Shown piece after piece: positions 18,917 to 27,893 of a stretch of DNA of 64,000 nucleotides. Source of the DNA: Neoaquamicrobium microcysteis. GTDB lineage: Bacteria; Pseudomonadota; Alphaproteobacteria; Rhizobiales; Rhizobiaceae. The stretch's first letter is position 1. Each line of letters opens with the position of its first letter. A program made the translations under genes and the position numbers. The stretch is from the NCBI RefSeq assembly GCF_008180155.1, contig NZ_VSZS01000065.1, positions 186,001-250,000 on the forward strand, in the 5' to 3' direction. Below the pieces are notes generated by a model that saw nothing but the letters and a program-made list of their open reading frames with translations, searched no databases and had not been told where the DNA came from.

Positions 18917-19762
18917 TTGACGGTAGCGGGAGACAGCAAGGCCACGCCGATGGACCGGCTCTGGGCCGACAACGACGAGAGCCGCGGCGTCTCCGAGCCT
19001 GCGCTCGTGGTCGATGTCGATGGCTTTGAAGGCCCGCTCGACCTGCTCCTGCATCTGGCGCGCAACCAGAAGGTCGACCTCGCCCGCATCTCGGTGCTCG
19101 CCCTTGTCGAGCAGTACATTTCCTTCGTCGAGAATGCCCGCAAGCTGCGGCTGGAACTGGCCGCCGATTATCTCGTGATGGCGGCGTGGCTGGCCTTCCT
19201 GAAATCGAAGCTGCTGATACCCAAGCAGCCCGGCGACGAGGGCGAGAGCGGCGAGGAGTTGGCGGCCGTGCTGCAATTCCGGCTGAAGCGGCTGGAGGCG
19301 ATGCGCGATGCTGCCGCGCGCCTCGTCAACCGCAACAGGCTCGGCCGCGACGTCTTCGCGCGCGGCGCGCCGGAAACCGTCATCGTCGATAAACGCAACG
19401 AATACAACGCGTCGCTCTACGACCTGCTCACGGCATACGCCTCGCAGCGCCAGCGTCAGGCGATCACCAATGTGCGCATCGAAAAGCGCGGCGTGTGGTC
19501 GCTCAAGGAAGCGCGCGAAATCCTCACAAGGCTGATCGGAGAACTGCGCGACTGGACGGCGCTCGACATATTCCTCATCCGCTACATGACCACGCCCGAG
19601 GAACGCGCCACCGCCATTGCGAGTTCTTTCGCTGCCAGCCTGGAACTGGTTCGCGAGGGGCAGCTTGAGGTCAGGCAGGACATGCCGTTCGCCCCCCTGT
19701 TCATGCGGGGAAGGCAGAAGGCGGCCGCGCACACCGTGCCGGGAGAAGTGATCCATGAATGA
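18917..19762 (+). CDS. scpA: Segregation and condensation protein A
   Basis: ScpA is the kleisin subunit of the SMC condensin. The 281-aa protein contains the N-terminal kleisin motif [22 protein letters not shown] and a C-terminal winged-helix region. I take the TTG at 18917 as start because AGGA lies seven bases upstream (18906-18909); the first ATG at 18950 lacks a well-placed site but would also keep the conserved region. It overlaps scpB by eight bases, indicating translational coupling. Confidence 0.92.
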   Translation: MTVAGDSKATPMDRLWADNDESRGVSEPALVVDVDGFEGPLDLLLHLARNQKVDLARISVLALVEQYISFVENARKLRLELAADYLVMAAWLAFLKSKLLIPKQPGDEGESGEELAAVLQFRLKRLEAMRDAAARLVNRNRLGRDVFARGAPETVIVDKRNEYNASLYDLLTAYASQRQRQAITNVRIEKRGVWSLKEAREILTRLIGELRDWTALDIFLIRYMTTPEERATAIASSFAASLELVREGQLEVRQDMPFAPLFMRGRQKAAAHTVPGEVIHE

Positions 19763-20486
19763 AACCGGCGCGAAGATCGTCCCCTTCTCCCGCGAGGACG
19801 ACGACGATCTCGACATCAATCCGGCAGAGCGCCTGCATCTCGCCGAGGCCGTGCGCATGGCGGAGGCGGTCGTCTTCGCTTCGGCCGAGCCGGTATCGCT
19901 GAAAGCGCTGGCCGCAAGGCTTCCGGAAGGCGTGGACGTACCCGCCGTTATGGAAGAAGTGCGCCGGCAATATGAGAGGCGCGGCGTCAACCTCGTTCGC
20001 GTCGGTGACGCGTGGGCTTTCCGCACCGCGGGCGATCTCGCCTTCCTGATGAGCCGCGATGCCGTGCAGCAGAAGAAGCTGTCGCGCGCGGCACTCGAGG
20101 TGCTCGCCATCATCGCCTACCACCAGCCGGTCACGCGCGCGGAGATCGAGGAAATACGCGGTGTGGAGACCTCCAAGGGCACGCTCGACACGCTGATGGA
20201 GACGGGCTGGGTCAGGATGCGCGGCCGCCGCCGCACGCCGGGCCGGCCGGTCACGTACGGCACCACCGAGGCCTTCCTGGATCACTTCGGCCTGGAGGAA
20301 ATACGCGACCTTCCCGGCATCGACGAACTCAAGGGCGCGGGGCTGCTCTCAGCGCGGATGCCTTCCAATTTTGCAGTGCCGCAGCCGCCCGCCGATCCCG
20401 ACAGCCTAGCCGATGATGAGGATCCGCTGACGGATATCGACCTTGAGGAACTGGGTCTGCTGACGCCCCGCGTAACGGACGACTGA
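19755..20486 (+). CDS. scpB: Segregation and condensation protein B
   Basis: ScpB binds ScpA as a dimer and completes the SMC condensin. The 243-aa product shows the paired winged-helix signature [21 protein letters not shown] at the start and [26 protein letters not shown] in the second domain, then a [18 protein letters not shown] segment. The C-terminal tail is acidic. It overlaps scpA by eight bases. Confidence 0.95.
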   Translation: MNETGAKIVPFSREDDDDLDINPAERLHLAEAVRMAEAVVFASAEPVSLKALAARLPEGVDVPAVMEEVRRQYERRGVNLVRVGDAWAFRTAGDLAFLMSRDAVQQKKLSRAALEVLAIIAYHQPVTRAEIEEIRGVETSKGTLDTLMETGWVRMRGRRRTPGRPVTYGTTEAFLDHFGLEEIRDLPGIDELKGAGLLSARMPSNFAVPQPPADPDSLADDEDPLTDIDLEELGLLTPRVTDD

Positions 20487-20543
20487 TCGATTCTCGCGCA
20501 GCAGCCAGGAGAATTCCGCTTTCCGTCAAATTTTTCCCTGGGG

Positions 20544-20568
20544 GGAATAGTCTGAGCGCGCCTGCGTT
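20544..20568 (+). promoter_or_regulatory. Candidate EcfG-type general stress promoter
   Basis: GGAAT (20544-20548) and CGTT (20565-20568) are separated by exactly 16 bases, one mismatch from the alphaproteobacterial EcfG (sigma-EcfG) consensus GGAAC-N16/17-CGTT. It lies in the gap before the ABC ATPase gene, about 70 bases before the chosen start. Short motifs like this occur by chance, so this is only a candidate. Confidence 0.3.
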
Positions 20569-20636
20569 CCCATTTGAGTTGCCCCGGCGCGCCTCGAAGC
20601 GCTAAGGAGGCTGTGACGGGAAAGGGCGTGCGAGAC

Positions 20637-21737
20637 ATGGTGGCAGCTTCGGCGACGGCAAGGGTGACGGCAGGCGTGTCTTTCGCCGCACGGCTCGCCT
20701 TCGACCGCGTCAGCCACGAGTTCTCACCCACTGCCGCCACTTTGCATGAAGTGTCGCTTGCCGCCGAGCCGGGTGAAGTACTGTGCCTGCTGGGGCCTTC
20801 GGGGTCTGGTAAGACCACGCTCCTGCGCATCGCCGCAGGTATAGAGGCGCAAACGCGCGGCAGCGTGCTGCTGAACGATCGCGAGATAGCCGGACCCAGC
20901 GTATTCCTGCCGCCCGAACAGCGCTCCATCGGGCTGGTCTTCCAGGATTTTGCCCTGTTTCCGCACCTCACGATTCTTGACAACGTGCGTTTCGGCCTGA
21001 CGGCGCTGTCGCGCGAGGAAGCACGCAGGGAAGCGATGATCTCGCTGGCTCGCGTGGGGCTGGAAGATTACGCGGGTTCCTATCCGCACATCCTCTCCGG
21101 CGGCGAACAGCAGCGCGTGGCGCTGGCACGCGCGATCGCGCCGCGCCCGGCGGTGCTGCTGATGGACGAACCGTTCTCCGGCCTCGATTCGCGGCTCAAG
21201 GACACGGTGCGCGCCGAAACGCTGGAGATACTGCGCCGCAGCCGCGCTACCGCCATAGTCGTCACGCACGATGCGGAAGAGGCGATGCGCATGGGCGACA
21301 GGATCGCACTTCTCAAGGATGGACGGCTGGTGCAACTGGGCACGGCGCAGGAACTGTACAACAGCCCCGCCACCCTTTTCGCCGCCGGCTTCTTCTCCGA
21401 GATCAACGTGTTCGAAGCGCGGGTCGAGGACGGAGCGGTGGATACGCCGCTGGGCAGGTTCGATGCGGGCGGACTGGCAGACGGCACGTCTGCATCGGTT
21501 GCGTTTCGCCTGTCGGCCTTCGACGTATCCCAGACGCATGGCGAAATCCCCGCCCGGGTGGTATCACGCCGTTTCCTGGGTGTAGTGGAACTGCTCGAGC
21601 TTGCGGTTCCCGGGGCCGATCGCCTGGTGCGCGCGCGCGTGAGGTGCGGCGCTTTGTCCAACCCGAACCGGGAAATTTGGCTCACGGTGAGGAAACCTGA
21701 TGTGCTTGTGTTTGAAAGAACGCAAGAAAGCACATAA
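20637..21737 (+). CDS. ABC transporter ATP-binding protein (iron/polyamine/sulfate-type)
   Basis: This is a 366-aa cytoplasmic ATPase of the importer class. It shows Walker A GPSGSGKTT (residues 53-61), Q-loop VFQDFALFPHL, signature LSGGEQQRV from residue 153, Walker B LLMDEPFSGLD and the switch His in VTHDAEEA. A C-terminal TOBE-like regulatory domain of about 110 residues follows. The class includes FbpC, PotA and CysA; the substrate cannot be read from the sequence, and no permease or binding protein is adjacent. The ATG at 20637 keeps the LAFDRVSHEF strand. An AAGGAGG at 20604-20610 is followed too closely by a GTG (20613). The Tat genes start 60 bases downstream. Confidence 0.88.
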   Translation: MVAASATARVTAGVSFAARLAFDRVSHEFSPTAATLHEVSLAAEPGEVLCLLGPSGSGKTTLLRIAAGIEAQTRGSVLLNDREIAGPSVFLPPEQRSIGLVFQDFALFPHLTILDNVRFGLTALSREEARREAMISLARVGLEDYAGSYPHILSGGEQQRVALARAIAPRPAVLLMDEPFSGLDSRLKDTVRAETLEILRRSRATAIVVTHDAEEAMRMGDRIALLKDGRLVQLGTAQELYNSPATLFAAGFFSEINVFEARVEDGAVDTPLGRFDAGGLADGTSASVAFRLSAFDVSQTHGEIPARVVSRRFLGVVELLELAVPGADRLVRARVRCGALSNPNREIWLTVRKPDVLVFERTQEST

Positions 21738-21797
21738 ATCAAACCCCGAGGCTGCGCCAAAAGCGGCTGAGGGAAACATTCGAAGAGAGAGTGAACT

Positions 21798-22022
21798 ATG
21801 GGTACCTTCTCGATCTGGCACTGGCTCATCGTTCTGGTGGTTGTGCTTCTGCTGTTCGGCCGGGGCAAGATTCCGGAGCTGATGGGCGACATGGCCAAGG
21901 GCATCAAGAGCTTCAAGAAGGGCATGTCCGACGAAGACGAAGCGGAAAGCGCCAAGACGGTGGAACACCGCTCTGACGAGACCGTCGGCGCCGCCAAGGA
22001 AAAGGCCGGCAAGACCTCCTGA
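21798..22022 (+). CDS. tatA: Twin-arginine translocase subunit TatA
   Basis: TatA forms the pore-lining oligomers of the Tat pathway, which exports folded proteins. The 74-aa product has the N-terminal membrane helix ([15 protein letters not shown]), the hinge [23 protein letters not shown] amphipathic region (read in two parts, FGRGKIPEL and [14 protein letters not shown]), and a charged tail. A GAGAG site precedes the ATG. It is the first of three tat genes in standard order. Confidence 0.95.
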   Translation: MGTFSIWHWLIVLVVVLLLFGRGKIPELMGDMAKGIKSFKKGMSDEDEAESAKTVEHRSDETVGAAKEKAGKTS

Positions 22023-22063
22023 CGGCCTCGCGCCTGCCTTATCCGCCTCGGAGTTGAGAAGCG

Positions 22064-22687
22064 ATGTTCGACATCGGCTGGACCGAAATGCTGGTGATCG
22101 CGGTCGTGATGATCGTGGTCGTCGGGCCGAAGGAATTGCCGGGCATGCTGCGCACGTTCGGCAAGACGACGGCGAAGCTGCGCGTGATGGCGGGTGATTT
22201 CCGCAAGCAGTTCGACGAAGCCTTGAAGGAAGCCGAACTCGACGACATCAAGAAGGTCGCCGACGACGTGCGCGCGCTCAACCCCAAGAACGAGATCAAG
22301 AAGGCACTGTCGCCGATGGAAAAGGCCGCGCAGGATGTGCGTGCCGGCCTCGACGCGGCGATGAAGCCGACATCGGCAAAGCCGCAGCCTTCGCCGGATG
22401 TTGCGTCTGCGACCGCCGATGCGAAGGCCGTGGAGCCTGCCAAGGCTGGGCCGACGGCGATGCCAGGTGAGGGGCTAGGCGAGGGGGCACCGGTGGTCGC
22501 CAAGCCAGCCGCCAATGGCGCAGCAGCGCCAGTGAAAGCCGCGACGACAGCGAAACCGGCAGCCAAGCCTGCGACGTCCAAACCTGCGACGGCCCAGCCA
22601 GCAACGGCCAAGAAGGCTCCGTCCAAGCCCGCGGCCTCCAACCCGAAAACGGCCACCAAAACCAAAACCGGTGGAGCAGCCTCGTGA
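22064..22687 (+). CDS. tatB: Twin-arginine translocase subunit TatB
   Basis: TatB forms the receptor complex with TatC. The 207-aa protein starts MFDIGWTEMLVIAVVMIVVVG, with the Glu in the membrane helix and the GPKELPGMLRTFGK hinge that separate TatB from TatA. The C-terminal half is a long Ala/Lys/Pro low-complexity tail (repeated KPA, ATAK), usual in rhizobial TatB. Its stop overlaps the tatC start by four bases (GTGA). Confidence 0.95.
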   Translation: MFDIGWTEMLVIAVVMIVVVGPKELPGMLRTFGKTTAKLRVMAGDFRKQFDEALKEAELDDIKKVADDVRALNPKNEIKKALSPMEKAAQDVRAGLDAAMKPTSAKPQPSPDVASATADAKAVEPAKAGPTAMPGEGLGEGAPVVAKPAANGAAAPVKAATTAKPAAKPATSKPATAQPATAKKAPSKPAASNPKTATKTKTGGAAS

Positions 22688-23526
22688 GCAAGCCCCAGGA
22701 CGAAGAGATCGACAAGTCGTCGGCTCCGCTGATCGAGCACCTGATCGAACTGCGCTCGCGCCTCATCTGGTCGCTGGTGGGATTCTTCGCCGCTTTTCTC
22801 GTGTGCTTCTATTTCGCCAAACAAATCTTCAATTTCCTGGTACTGCCGTTCCAGTGGGCCACTGTCTGGGCCGGCATGGGATCGACCCGGGTCGACCTGA
22901 TCTACACCGCGCCGCAGGAGTTCTTCTTCACCCAGATCAAGCTGGGTATGTTCGGCGGCCTCGTGCTGGCCTTTCCGGTCATCGCCACTCAACTCTACAA
23001 GTTCGTGGCGCCGGGTCTCTACCGCAACGAGCGCATGGCGTTTCTGCCGTTCCTCGTGGCGTCGCCCATTCTGTTCCTCATCGGCGCGGCGCTGGTCTAT
23101 TTCTTCTTTACGCCGATGGTGATGTGGTTCTTCCTGGCCATGCAGCAGGTCGGTCCGGATCAGGAAATCCAGATTTCGCTGCTGCCGCGCGTGTCGGAAT
23201 ATCTCGGCCTCATCATGACGCTGATCCTGGCTTTCGGGCTTGTGTTCCAGCTGCCGGTGGTGACCACGCTGATGGCGCGGGTCGGCCTTCTGTCCGCACA
23301 GGGGCTGGTCGACAAGCGCAAATGGGCGATCGTGATCGCCTTCGTCGTTGCCGCCGTCATCACGCCGCCGGACCCGGTCAGCCAGATCGGCCTCGCACTG
23401 CCGACGATCCTTCTCTACGAGATTTCGATCATTCTCGTGAAACGCATCGAAAAGAGCCGGGCGCGCGAGGAGGCCAAGCGGGCGGCGGCGGAAACTGCTT
23501 CGGCCGAGGCCAAGCCCGCCGAGTAG
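22684..23526 (+). CDS. tatC: Twin-arginine translocase subunit TatC
   Basis: TatC recognises twin-arginine signal peptides. The 280-aa polytopic protein has the N-terminal [17 protein letters not shown] motif, the periplasmic loop ending [12 protein letters not shown], and six hydrophobic segments, including the [15 protein letters not shown] region. It starts at GTG 22684 within the tatB stop. A charged Ala/Glu tail closes the protein. SerS follows after about 100 bases. Confidence 0.96.
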   Translation: MSKPQDEEIDKSSAPLIEHLIELRSRLIWSLVGFFAAFLVCFYFAKQIFNFLVLPFQWATVWAGMGSTRVDLIYTAPQEFFFTQIKLGMFGGLVLAFPVIATQLYKFVAPGLYRNERMAFLPFLVASPILFLIGAALVYFFFTPMVMWFFLAMQQVGPDQEIQISLLPRVSEYLGLIMTLILAFGLVFQLPVVTTLMARVGLLSAQGLVDKRKWAIVIAFVVAAVITPPDPVSQIGLALPTILLYEISIILVKRIEKSRAREEAKRAAAETASAEAKPAE

Positions 23527-23629
23527 CGGGGCCACGGGCGGGCAAAACCGCTTCGCGCTTGCGTCGAATCCAATTGCGGTTTACCCCCTCGGACGCCTTT
23601 CAACGGCTTACCGAGGACGACCCAACGCC

Positions 23630-24931
23630 ATGCTCGACATCAGATGGATTCGCGAAAACCCGCAGGCCCTAGCCGATGCGCTGCAGAAGCGCGGCCAGTC
23701 GGCGGATGCGGCGCAGTCAATCGTCGACGACCTGATCGAGAAGGATGAGGCACGCCGCGCTCACCTCGTCGCCCTCCAGGAAAAGCAGGAACGCCGCAAC
23801 GCCGCATCCAAGGAGATCGGCAACGCGATGCGTGCCGGCGATGCCGCGCGTGCCGAGGAACTGAAGGGCGAAGTCGCCGGCATCAAGGAGTTCATCCAAG
23901 CCGGCGAGGCGACCGAGCGCGAGCTCGACAAGGCGCTGAACGACGCGCTGTCGGTGATCCCCAACCTGCCGCTGGACGACGTGCCGGTAGGCAAGGACGA
24001 GGCCGACAATGTGGAGGTGCGCCGCGTCGGCGAACCGCGGCGTGCCAACGCGTCGAAGGAGCATTTCGAGATCGGTGAAGCGCTTGGCATGATGGATTTC
24101 GAGCGCGCGGCCAAGCTGTCGGGCTCTCGCTTCACCGTTCTTTCGGGGCACCTCGCGCGACTGGAACGCGCGCTGGGGCAGTTCATGCTCGACCTGCACA
24201 CGACCGAGCACGGCTACACCGAGGTGCAGCCGCCGCTACTGGTGCGCGACGAGGTGCTTTACGGCACCAACCAACTGCCGAAGTTCGAGGAAGACCTCTT
24301 CTTTGTGAAGCATGGCGACGGGCGGCTTGGGCTAATCCCCACCGCGGAGGTGTCGCTGACGAACCTGGTGCGCGAGGAAATCGTGTCCCACGAAACCCTG
24401 CCGCGTCGCTACACCGCGCTGACGCCGTGCTTCCGCTCGGAGGCAGGGTCGGCCGGGCGCGATACCCGCGGCATGCTGCGCCAGCACCAATTCTACAAGG
24501 TGGAGCTGGTCTCCATCACGGATCAGGAAAGCTCGCTTGCCGAGCACGAGCGCATGACCGAATGCGCCGAAACGGTTCTCAAGCGTCTGGAGTTGCCGTT
24601 CCGCACCGTGGTTCTGTGCACCGGCGACATGGGCTTCGGTGCGCGCAAGACCTACGACATCGAGGTTTGGCTGCCGGGCCAGAACGCCTATCGCGAGATT
24701 TCGTCCTGCTCGGTCTGCGGCGATTTCCAGGCGCGGCGGATGAATGCACGCTACCGCCCGGCGGAGGGCAAGGGGCCTGTATTCCTGCACACGCTCAACG
24801 GTTCGGGCACGGCGGTCGGCCGCGCACTCATCGCCGTAATGGAGAACTACCAGAACGAGGACGGCTCGATCAGCGTCCCCGACGCGCTGAGGCCGTATAT
24901 GGGCGGCATCGAGAAGATCGAGGCGGCCTGA
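23630..24931 (+). CDS. serS: Serine--tRNA ligase
   Basis: SerS is a class II synthetase charging tRNA-Ser and, where present, tRNA-Sec. The 433-aa protein begins with [18 protein letters not shown] and the long antiparallel coiled-coil arm that contacts the tRNA. The core then shows motif 2 ([24 protein letters not shown]) in two halves and motif 3 ([20 protein letters not shown]). The last base of its stop is the first base of the surE start codon, linking the two genes. Confidence 0.97.
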   Translation: MLDIRWIRENPQALADALQKRGQSADAAQSIVDDLIEKDEARRAHLVALQEKQERRNAASKEIGNAMRAGDAARAEELKGEVAGIKEFIQAGEATERELDKALNDALSVIPNLPLDDVPVGKDEADNVEVRRVGEPRRANASKEHFEIGEALGMMDFERAAKLSGSRFTVLSGHLARLERALGQFMLDLHTTEHGYTEVQPPLLVRDEVLYGTNQLPKFEEDLFFVKHGDGRLGLIPTAEVSLTNLVREEIVSHETLPRRYTALTPCFRSEAGSAGRDTRGMLRQHQFYKVELVSITDQESSLAEHERMTECAETVLKRLELPFRTVVLCTGDMGFGARKTYDIEVWLPGQNAYREISSCSVCGDFQARRMNARYRPAEGKGPVFLHTLNGSGTAVGRALIAVMENYQNEDGSISVPDALRPYMGGIEKIEAA

Positions 24932-25701
24932 TGCGCATCCTTCTGACCAACGACGATGGTATCCATGCCGAAGGCCTTCAGGTGCTGGAGCGTGTGGCGC
25001 GCAAATTCACCGACGATGTGTGGGTGGTGGCCCCGGAGACGGACCAGTCCGGCTTCGCACATTCGCTGTCGCTGTCCGAGCCGCTGCGCATGCGCAAGGT
25101 GCGCGACAAGCATTATGCGGTACGCGGCACGCCGACCGACTGCGTCATCATGGGCGTGCGCAAGCTGATGCCCGAACCGCCGGACCTGATCCTCTCGGGC
25201 GTGAATTCGGGCTCCAACGTCGCCGACGACGTCACCTATTCCGGTACCATCGCGGGCGCGATGGAGGGCACGCTGCTGGGCATTCGCTCCATCGCGCTCA
25301 GCCAGGGCTACTCCGTGACGGAGGAGGGGCGCACCGTGTTGTGGGAGACGACCGAGCACCACGCACCCGAGGTGTTGCAGAAGCTGATCGGCCTGCCGCT
25401 GCCCGAAAACGTCTTCCTCAACCTCAACTTCCCGAACTGCGCGCCGCAGGACGTGAAGGGCGTGTCGGTTACAAGCCAGGGCAAGCTGGTTCATGGCCTG
25501 TGGCTGGACGAGCGCAAGGACGGTCGCGGCTTCCCCTATTTCTGGCTGCGGTTTGGCCGCGAGCCGTCTGAGATCCGTGACGGGACCGATCTTGCCGCCC
25601 TCAGGGCTGATCAGATTTCGGTGACGCCGCTGCACATGGACCTGACGGCCTATGCCGTGAAGGACCAGATCGCCAACGCACTCGCAAAGACGAAGGTGTG
25701 A
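24931..25701 (+). CDS. surE: 5'/3'-nucleotidase SurE
   Basis: SurE is a metal-dependent nucleoside monophosphatase linked to stationary-phase survival. The 256-aa product has the N-terminal [14 protein letters not shown] motif (acidic metal ligands), [11 protein letters not shown], and [22 protein letters not shown] around the Asn/Ser ligands. The start at 24931 overlaps the serS stop by one base, and the pcm start follows within three bases of the surE stop. The surE-pcm-nlpD order is the same as in gammaproteobacteria. Confidence 0.96.
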   Translation: MRILLTNDDGIHAEGLQVLERVARKFTDDVWVVAPETDQSGFAHSLSLSEPLRMRKVRDKHYAVRGTPTDCVIMGVRKLMPEPPDLILSGVNSGSNVADDVTYSGTIAGAMEGTLLGIRSIALSQGYSVTEEGRTVLWETTEHHAPEVLQKLIGLPLPENVFLNLNFPNCAPQDVKGVSVTSQGKLVHGLWLDERKDGRGFPYFWLRFGREPSEIRDGTDLAALRADQISVTPLHMDLTAYAVKDQIANALAKTKV

Positions 25702-25703
25702 AG

Positions 25704-26351
25704 ATGGACGAGGCCGAGCGGGAGAAGTTCGCCGGCTTCTTGCTGCGCATGCGCGGCGCAGGGCTAGACCGTCGTGACCTGATAGCGGCGATAGAGGCGA
25801 CTCCGCGCACCAGCTTCGTGCCCAGCCAGTGGCGCGCCGATGCATGGTCGGACCGCAGCGTCCCGATCGAATGCGGCGAAACGATCGAAGGCATCGACCT
25901 TCAGATGCAGGCCCTTGCCGCCCTGGACCTCCAGCCGGGTTGCCGGGTTCTGGAGATCGGCACCGGTTCCGGCTACACGGCGGCGGTCATGGCGCGGCTT
26001 TCAGCCAGAGTGCTGACGCTGGACCGCTACAAGACGCTCGTTGAGCTGGCTCGCCAGCGTCACGAGGCGCTTGGCATCTCCAACATCATTGTCCGCCAGG
26101 CCGACGGTACGCTGGGCGCGCCTGCCGAAGGACCGTTCGACCGCATCATCGTCTGGGCCTCCTACGAGGAATTGCCGCGCAGCTTCGTCGACCAGATTTC
26201 GACCGGTGGCGTCATGGTGGCGGCGGTAGGGCCTGCGGAAGGCACGCAGGTAATGGAGAAGCTTGCTAAGCTGGGCAGTCGCTTCGAGCGCACTCCCTTT
26301 GCACAGGTGCGGTTCCAGCCCATGGCAAGCGGCGTGGCGGCGGCCATCTGA
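25704..26351 (+). CDS. pcm: Protein-L-isoaspartate O-methyltransferase
   Basis: Pcm methylates isoaspartyl residues for repair. The 215-aa protein has IEATPRTSFVP, motif I RVLEIGTGSGYTAAVMARL, and the FDRIIVWASYEELP acidic strand. The loop that in enterobacteria contains TISQP reads ETIEGIDLQMQ, a variant I believe is shared by rhizobial Pcm. The ATG at 25704 has AAGG seven bases upstream; the overlapping GTG at 25698 is too close to that site. Its position behind surE supports the name. Confidence 0.88.
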   Translation: MDEAEREKFAGFLLRMRGAGLDRRDLIAAIEATPRTSFVPSQWRADAWSDRSVPIECGETIEGIDLQMQALAALDLQPGCRVLEIGTGSGYTAAVMARLSARVLTLDRYKTLVELARQRHEALGISNIIVRQADGTLGAPAEGPFDRIIVWASYEELPRSFVDQISTGGVMVAAVGPAEGTQVMEKLAKLGSRFERTPFAQVRFQPMASGVAAAI

Positions 26352-26358
26352 AACCCTG

Positions 26359-26374
26359 ATTCAGAAATCTGAAT
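26359..26374. promoter_or_regulatory. Inverted repeat and TTAAC half-sites before nlpD
   Basis: ATTCAGA (26359-26365) and TCTGAAT (26368-26374) are exact inverted copies around AA, right after the pcm stop. Downstream in the same 107-base gap are TTAACC and ATTAACG elements that resemble CtrA half-sites, although the full TTAA-N7-TTAA spacing is not met. There is no T tract, so it is more likely an operator than a terminator. Confidence 0.3.
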
Positions 26375-26458
26375 TTCCTCTCCGCAGCTTAACCGACCAG
26401 TAACATTAACGCGCTTTAATCATGCCAGTCTTTGGTATCGGGTATTGCGGGTAGTGTG

Positions 26459-27814
26459 ATGCGTTTAGGAGTTACAGGCAAATACCAGCGCACTCTGGCG
26501 CGCGGCGCCGCGGTGCTCCTTATCGGCGGGTTGGCTGCGGGTTGCAGCTCCGACGTAAGCCGGTTTCAGGATTCGATCCTGACGGGTTCGTCCCGGCCCC
26601 AGCAGGCAGCGCCCGTGCAGCAGCCGTTTCCCGGCGATGTCGCGCAGGTCGATCAGACCTACACCGGTTCGGTCGCAAGTGCGCAGCGCGGCGGCGGCAT
26701 TCTCAATCGCGTCGGCCTGAACCCGCGTCCGGCGGGCGACATAGGTGGCGGCACGATGATGGCGTCCGCTCCGACTCAGAACACATGGTCCGCGCCGCAG
26801 CCGGTCTACAACAACGCTCCGGTGCAGGGTGTGGCGCGCTCAGGCCTCTCCAGCCCGGTCGCGTCGGCTCCCGCCGTCCAGAACGCTCAGATGCTGCCGG
26901 CTCCGTCCGCGCCGGGTACGGCACAGCGCGCGCCAGTGGCCCCGACGCTCGCCGATGCGACGTTGCCGGCGCCCGGTGCGCCGACACCCGGGCAGGCACC
27001 GGAACGCCTTGCCGTATTGCCGCAGCAGCCCAAGCTGAAAGAGCAGCAGCCCGGCACCCAACTGGCCGCCAACGATACGCAGCGCGGCGCGGCGCCCGCC
27101 GGCGGCAGCTACACAGTCGTGGCAGGCGATACGCTTAACGGCATCGCCCGCAAGACGGGCGTGAACGCCGAGGCGCTCAAGCAGGCAAACGGCTTGTCCA
27201 GCGGCCTGATCCGCATCGGCCAGACGCTCACCATCCCGGCAGGCGGTGCTGCCCCAACAGTGCAGGTGGCGCAGGCGCCCCGCACCGACGCCACCACGAC
27301 GGCGACCGTCGCTCCGGCCAAGCCGGCGCAGCCCGAGTCCGTTTCCGCCTACACGCCGCCCAAGCCCCAGCAGCCGGCCGAAAGCGTCATACAGCAGGCT
27401 TCGCTCGACACAAGCGCGCCTGCGCCCGATGCGACCGGCATATCCCGCATGCGCTGGCCGGTGCGCGGACGCGTGATCTCCGGCTTCGGCGGCTCTTCCG
27501 GCGGCAAGAAGAACGACGGCATCGACATCGCAGTGCCTGCCGGCACACCAGTTCGCGCTGCCGAGAACGGCGTCGTGATCTATGCCGGCGACGGCCTCAA
27601 GGAATTCGGCAACACGGTGCTGGTGCGCCACGAGGATGGGCTAGTGACGGTTTACGGCCATGCCAGCGAGATCAACGTCCAGCGCGGCCAGAAGGTGCGG
27701 CGCGGCGAGGAGATTGCCAAGGCGGGCATGAGCGGATCGGCAGAGACGCCGAAGCTGCACTTCGAGGTGCGCAAGGACTCGACGCCCGTGAACCCGACCA
27801 CCTTCCTCGAATAG
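26459..27814 (+). CDS. nlpD: NlpD-like LysM/M23 lipoprotein with degenerate LytM site
   Basis: NlpD-type proteins sit in the outer membrane and activate cell-wall amidases during division. The 451-aa precursor has a lipobox ending LAAGC (C29), a long Pro/Gln/Ala-rich linker, and a LysM domain (SYTVVAGDTLNGIARKTG). The C-terminal LytM/M23 domain has GIDIAVPAGTPVRAAENGVV and ends in LHFEVRKDSTPVNP. Two zinc ligands are lost: the HxxxD histidine is Asn (NDGID), and the HxH motif reads KLH. This points to an activator without hydrolase activity. It lies behind surE-pcm and is followed by a terminator. Confidence 0.87.
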   Translation: MRLGVTGKYQRTLARGAAVLLIGGLAAGCSSDVSRFQDSILTGSSRPQQAAPVQQPFPGDVAQVDQTYTGSVASAQRGGGILNRVGLNPRPAGDIGGGTMMASAPTQNTWSAPQPVYNNAPVQGVARSGLSSPVASAPAVQNAQMLPAPSAPGTAQRAPVAPTLADATLPAPGAPTPGQAPERLAVLPQQPKLKEQQPGTQLAANDTQRGAAPAGGSYTVVAGDTLNGIARKTGVNAEALKQANGLSSGLIRIGQTLTIPAGGAAPTVQVAQAPRTDATTTATVAPAKPAQPESVSAYTPPKPQQPAESVIQQASLDTSAPAPDATGISRMRWPVRGRVISGFGGSSGGKKNDGIDIAVPAGTPVRAAENGVVIYAGDGLKEFGNTVLVRHEDGLVTVYGHASEINVQRGQKVRRGEEIAKAGMSGSAETPKLHFEVRKDSTPVNPTTFLE

Positions 27815-27866
27815 ATTTTCAAGAGACGACGCGGCCCGTTTCGTCTCCAGTCCGGACCGCCCGCTT

Positions 27867-27893
27867 ACGCCCGCCTTTCGAGGCGGGCGTTTG
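27867..27893 (+). terminator. Rho-independent terminator after nlpD
   Basis: ACGCCCGCCT (27867-27876) and AGGCGGGCGT (27881-27890) form ten perfect base pairs closed by a TTCG tetraloop, followed by TTG. It lies between convergent genes and ends one base before the next gene's stop codon. Confidence 0.8.

Noticed and set aside
20604-20615. AAGGAGG followed by GTG at 20613 as the start of the ABC ATPase
   Set aside because: The spacing of two bases is too short for initiation; the ATG at 20637 fits the family better.
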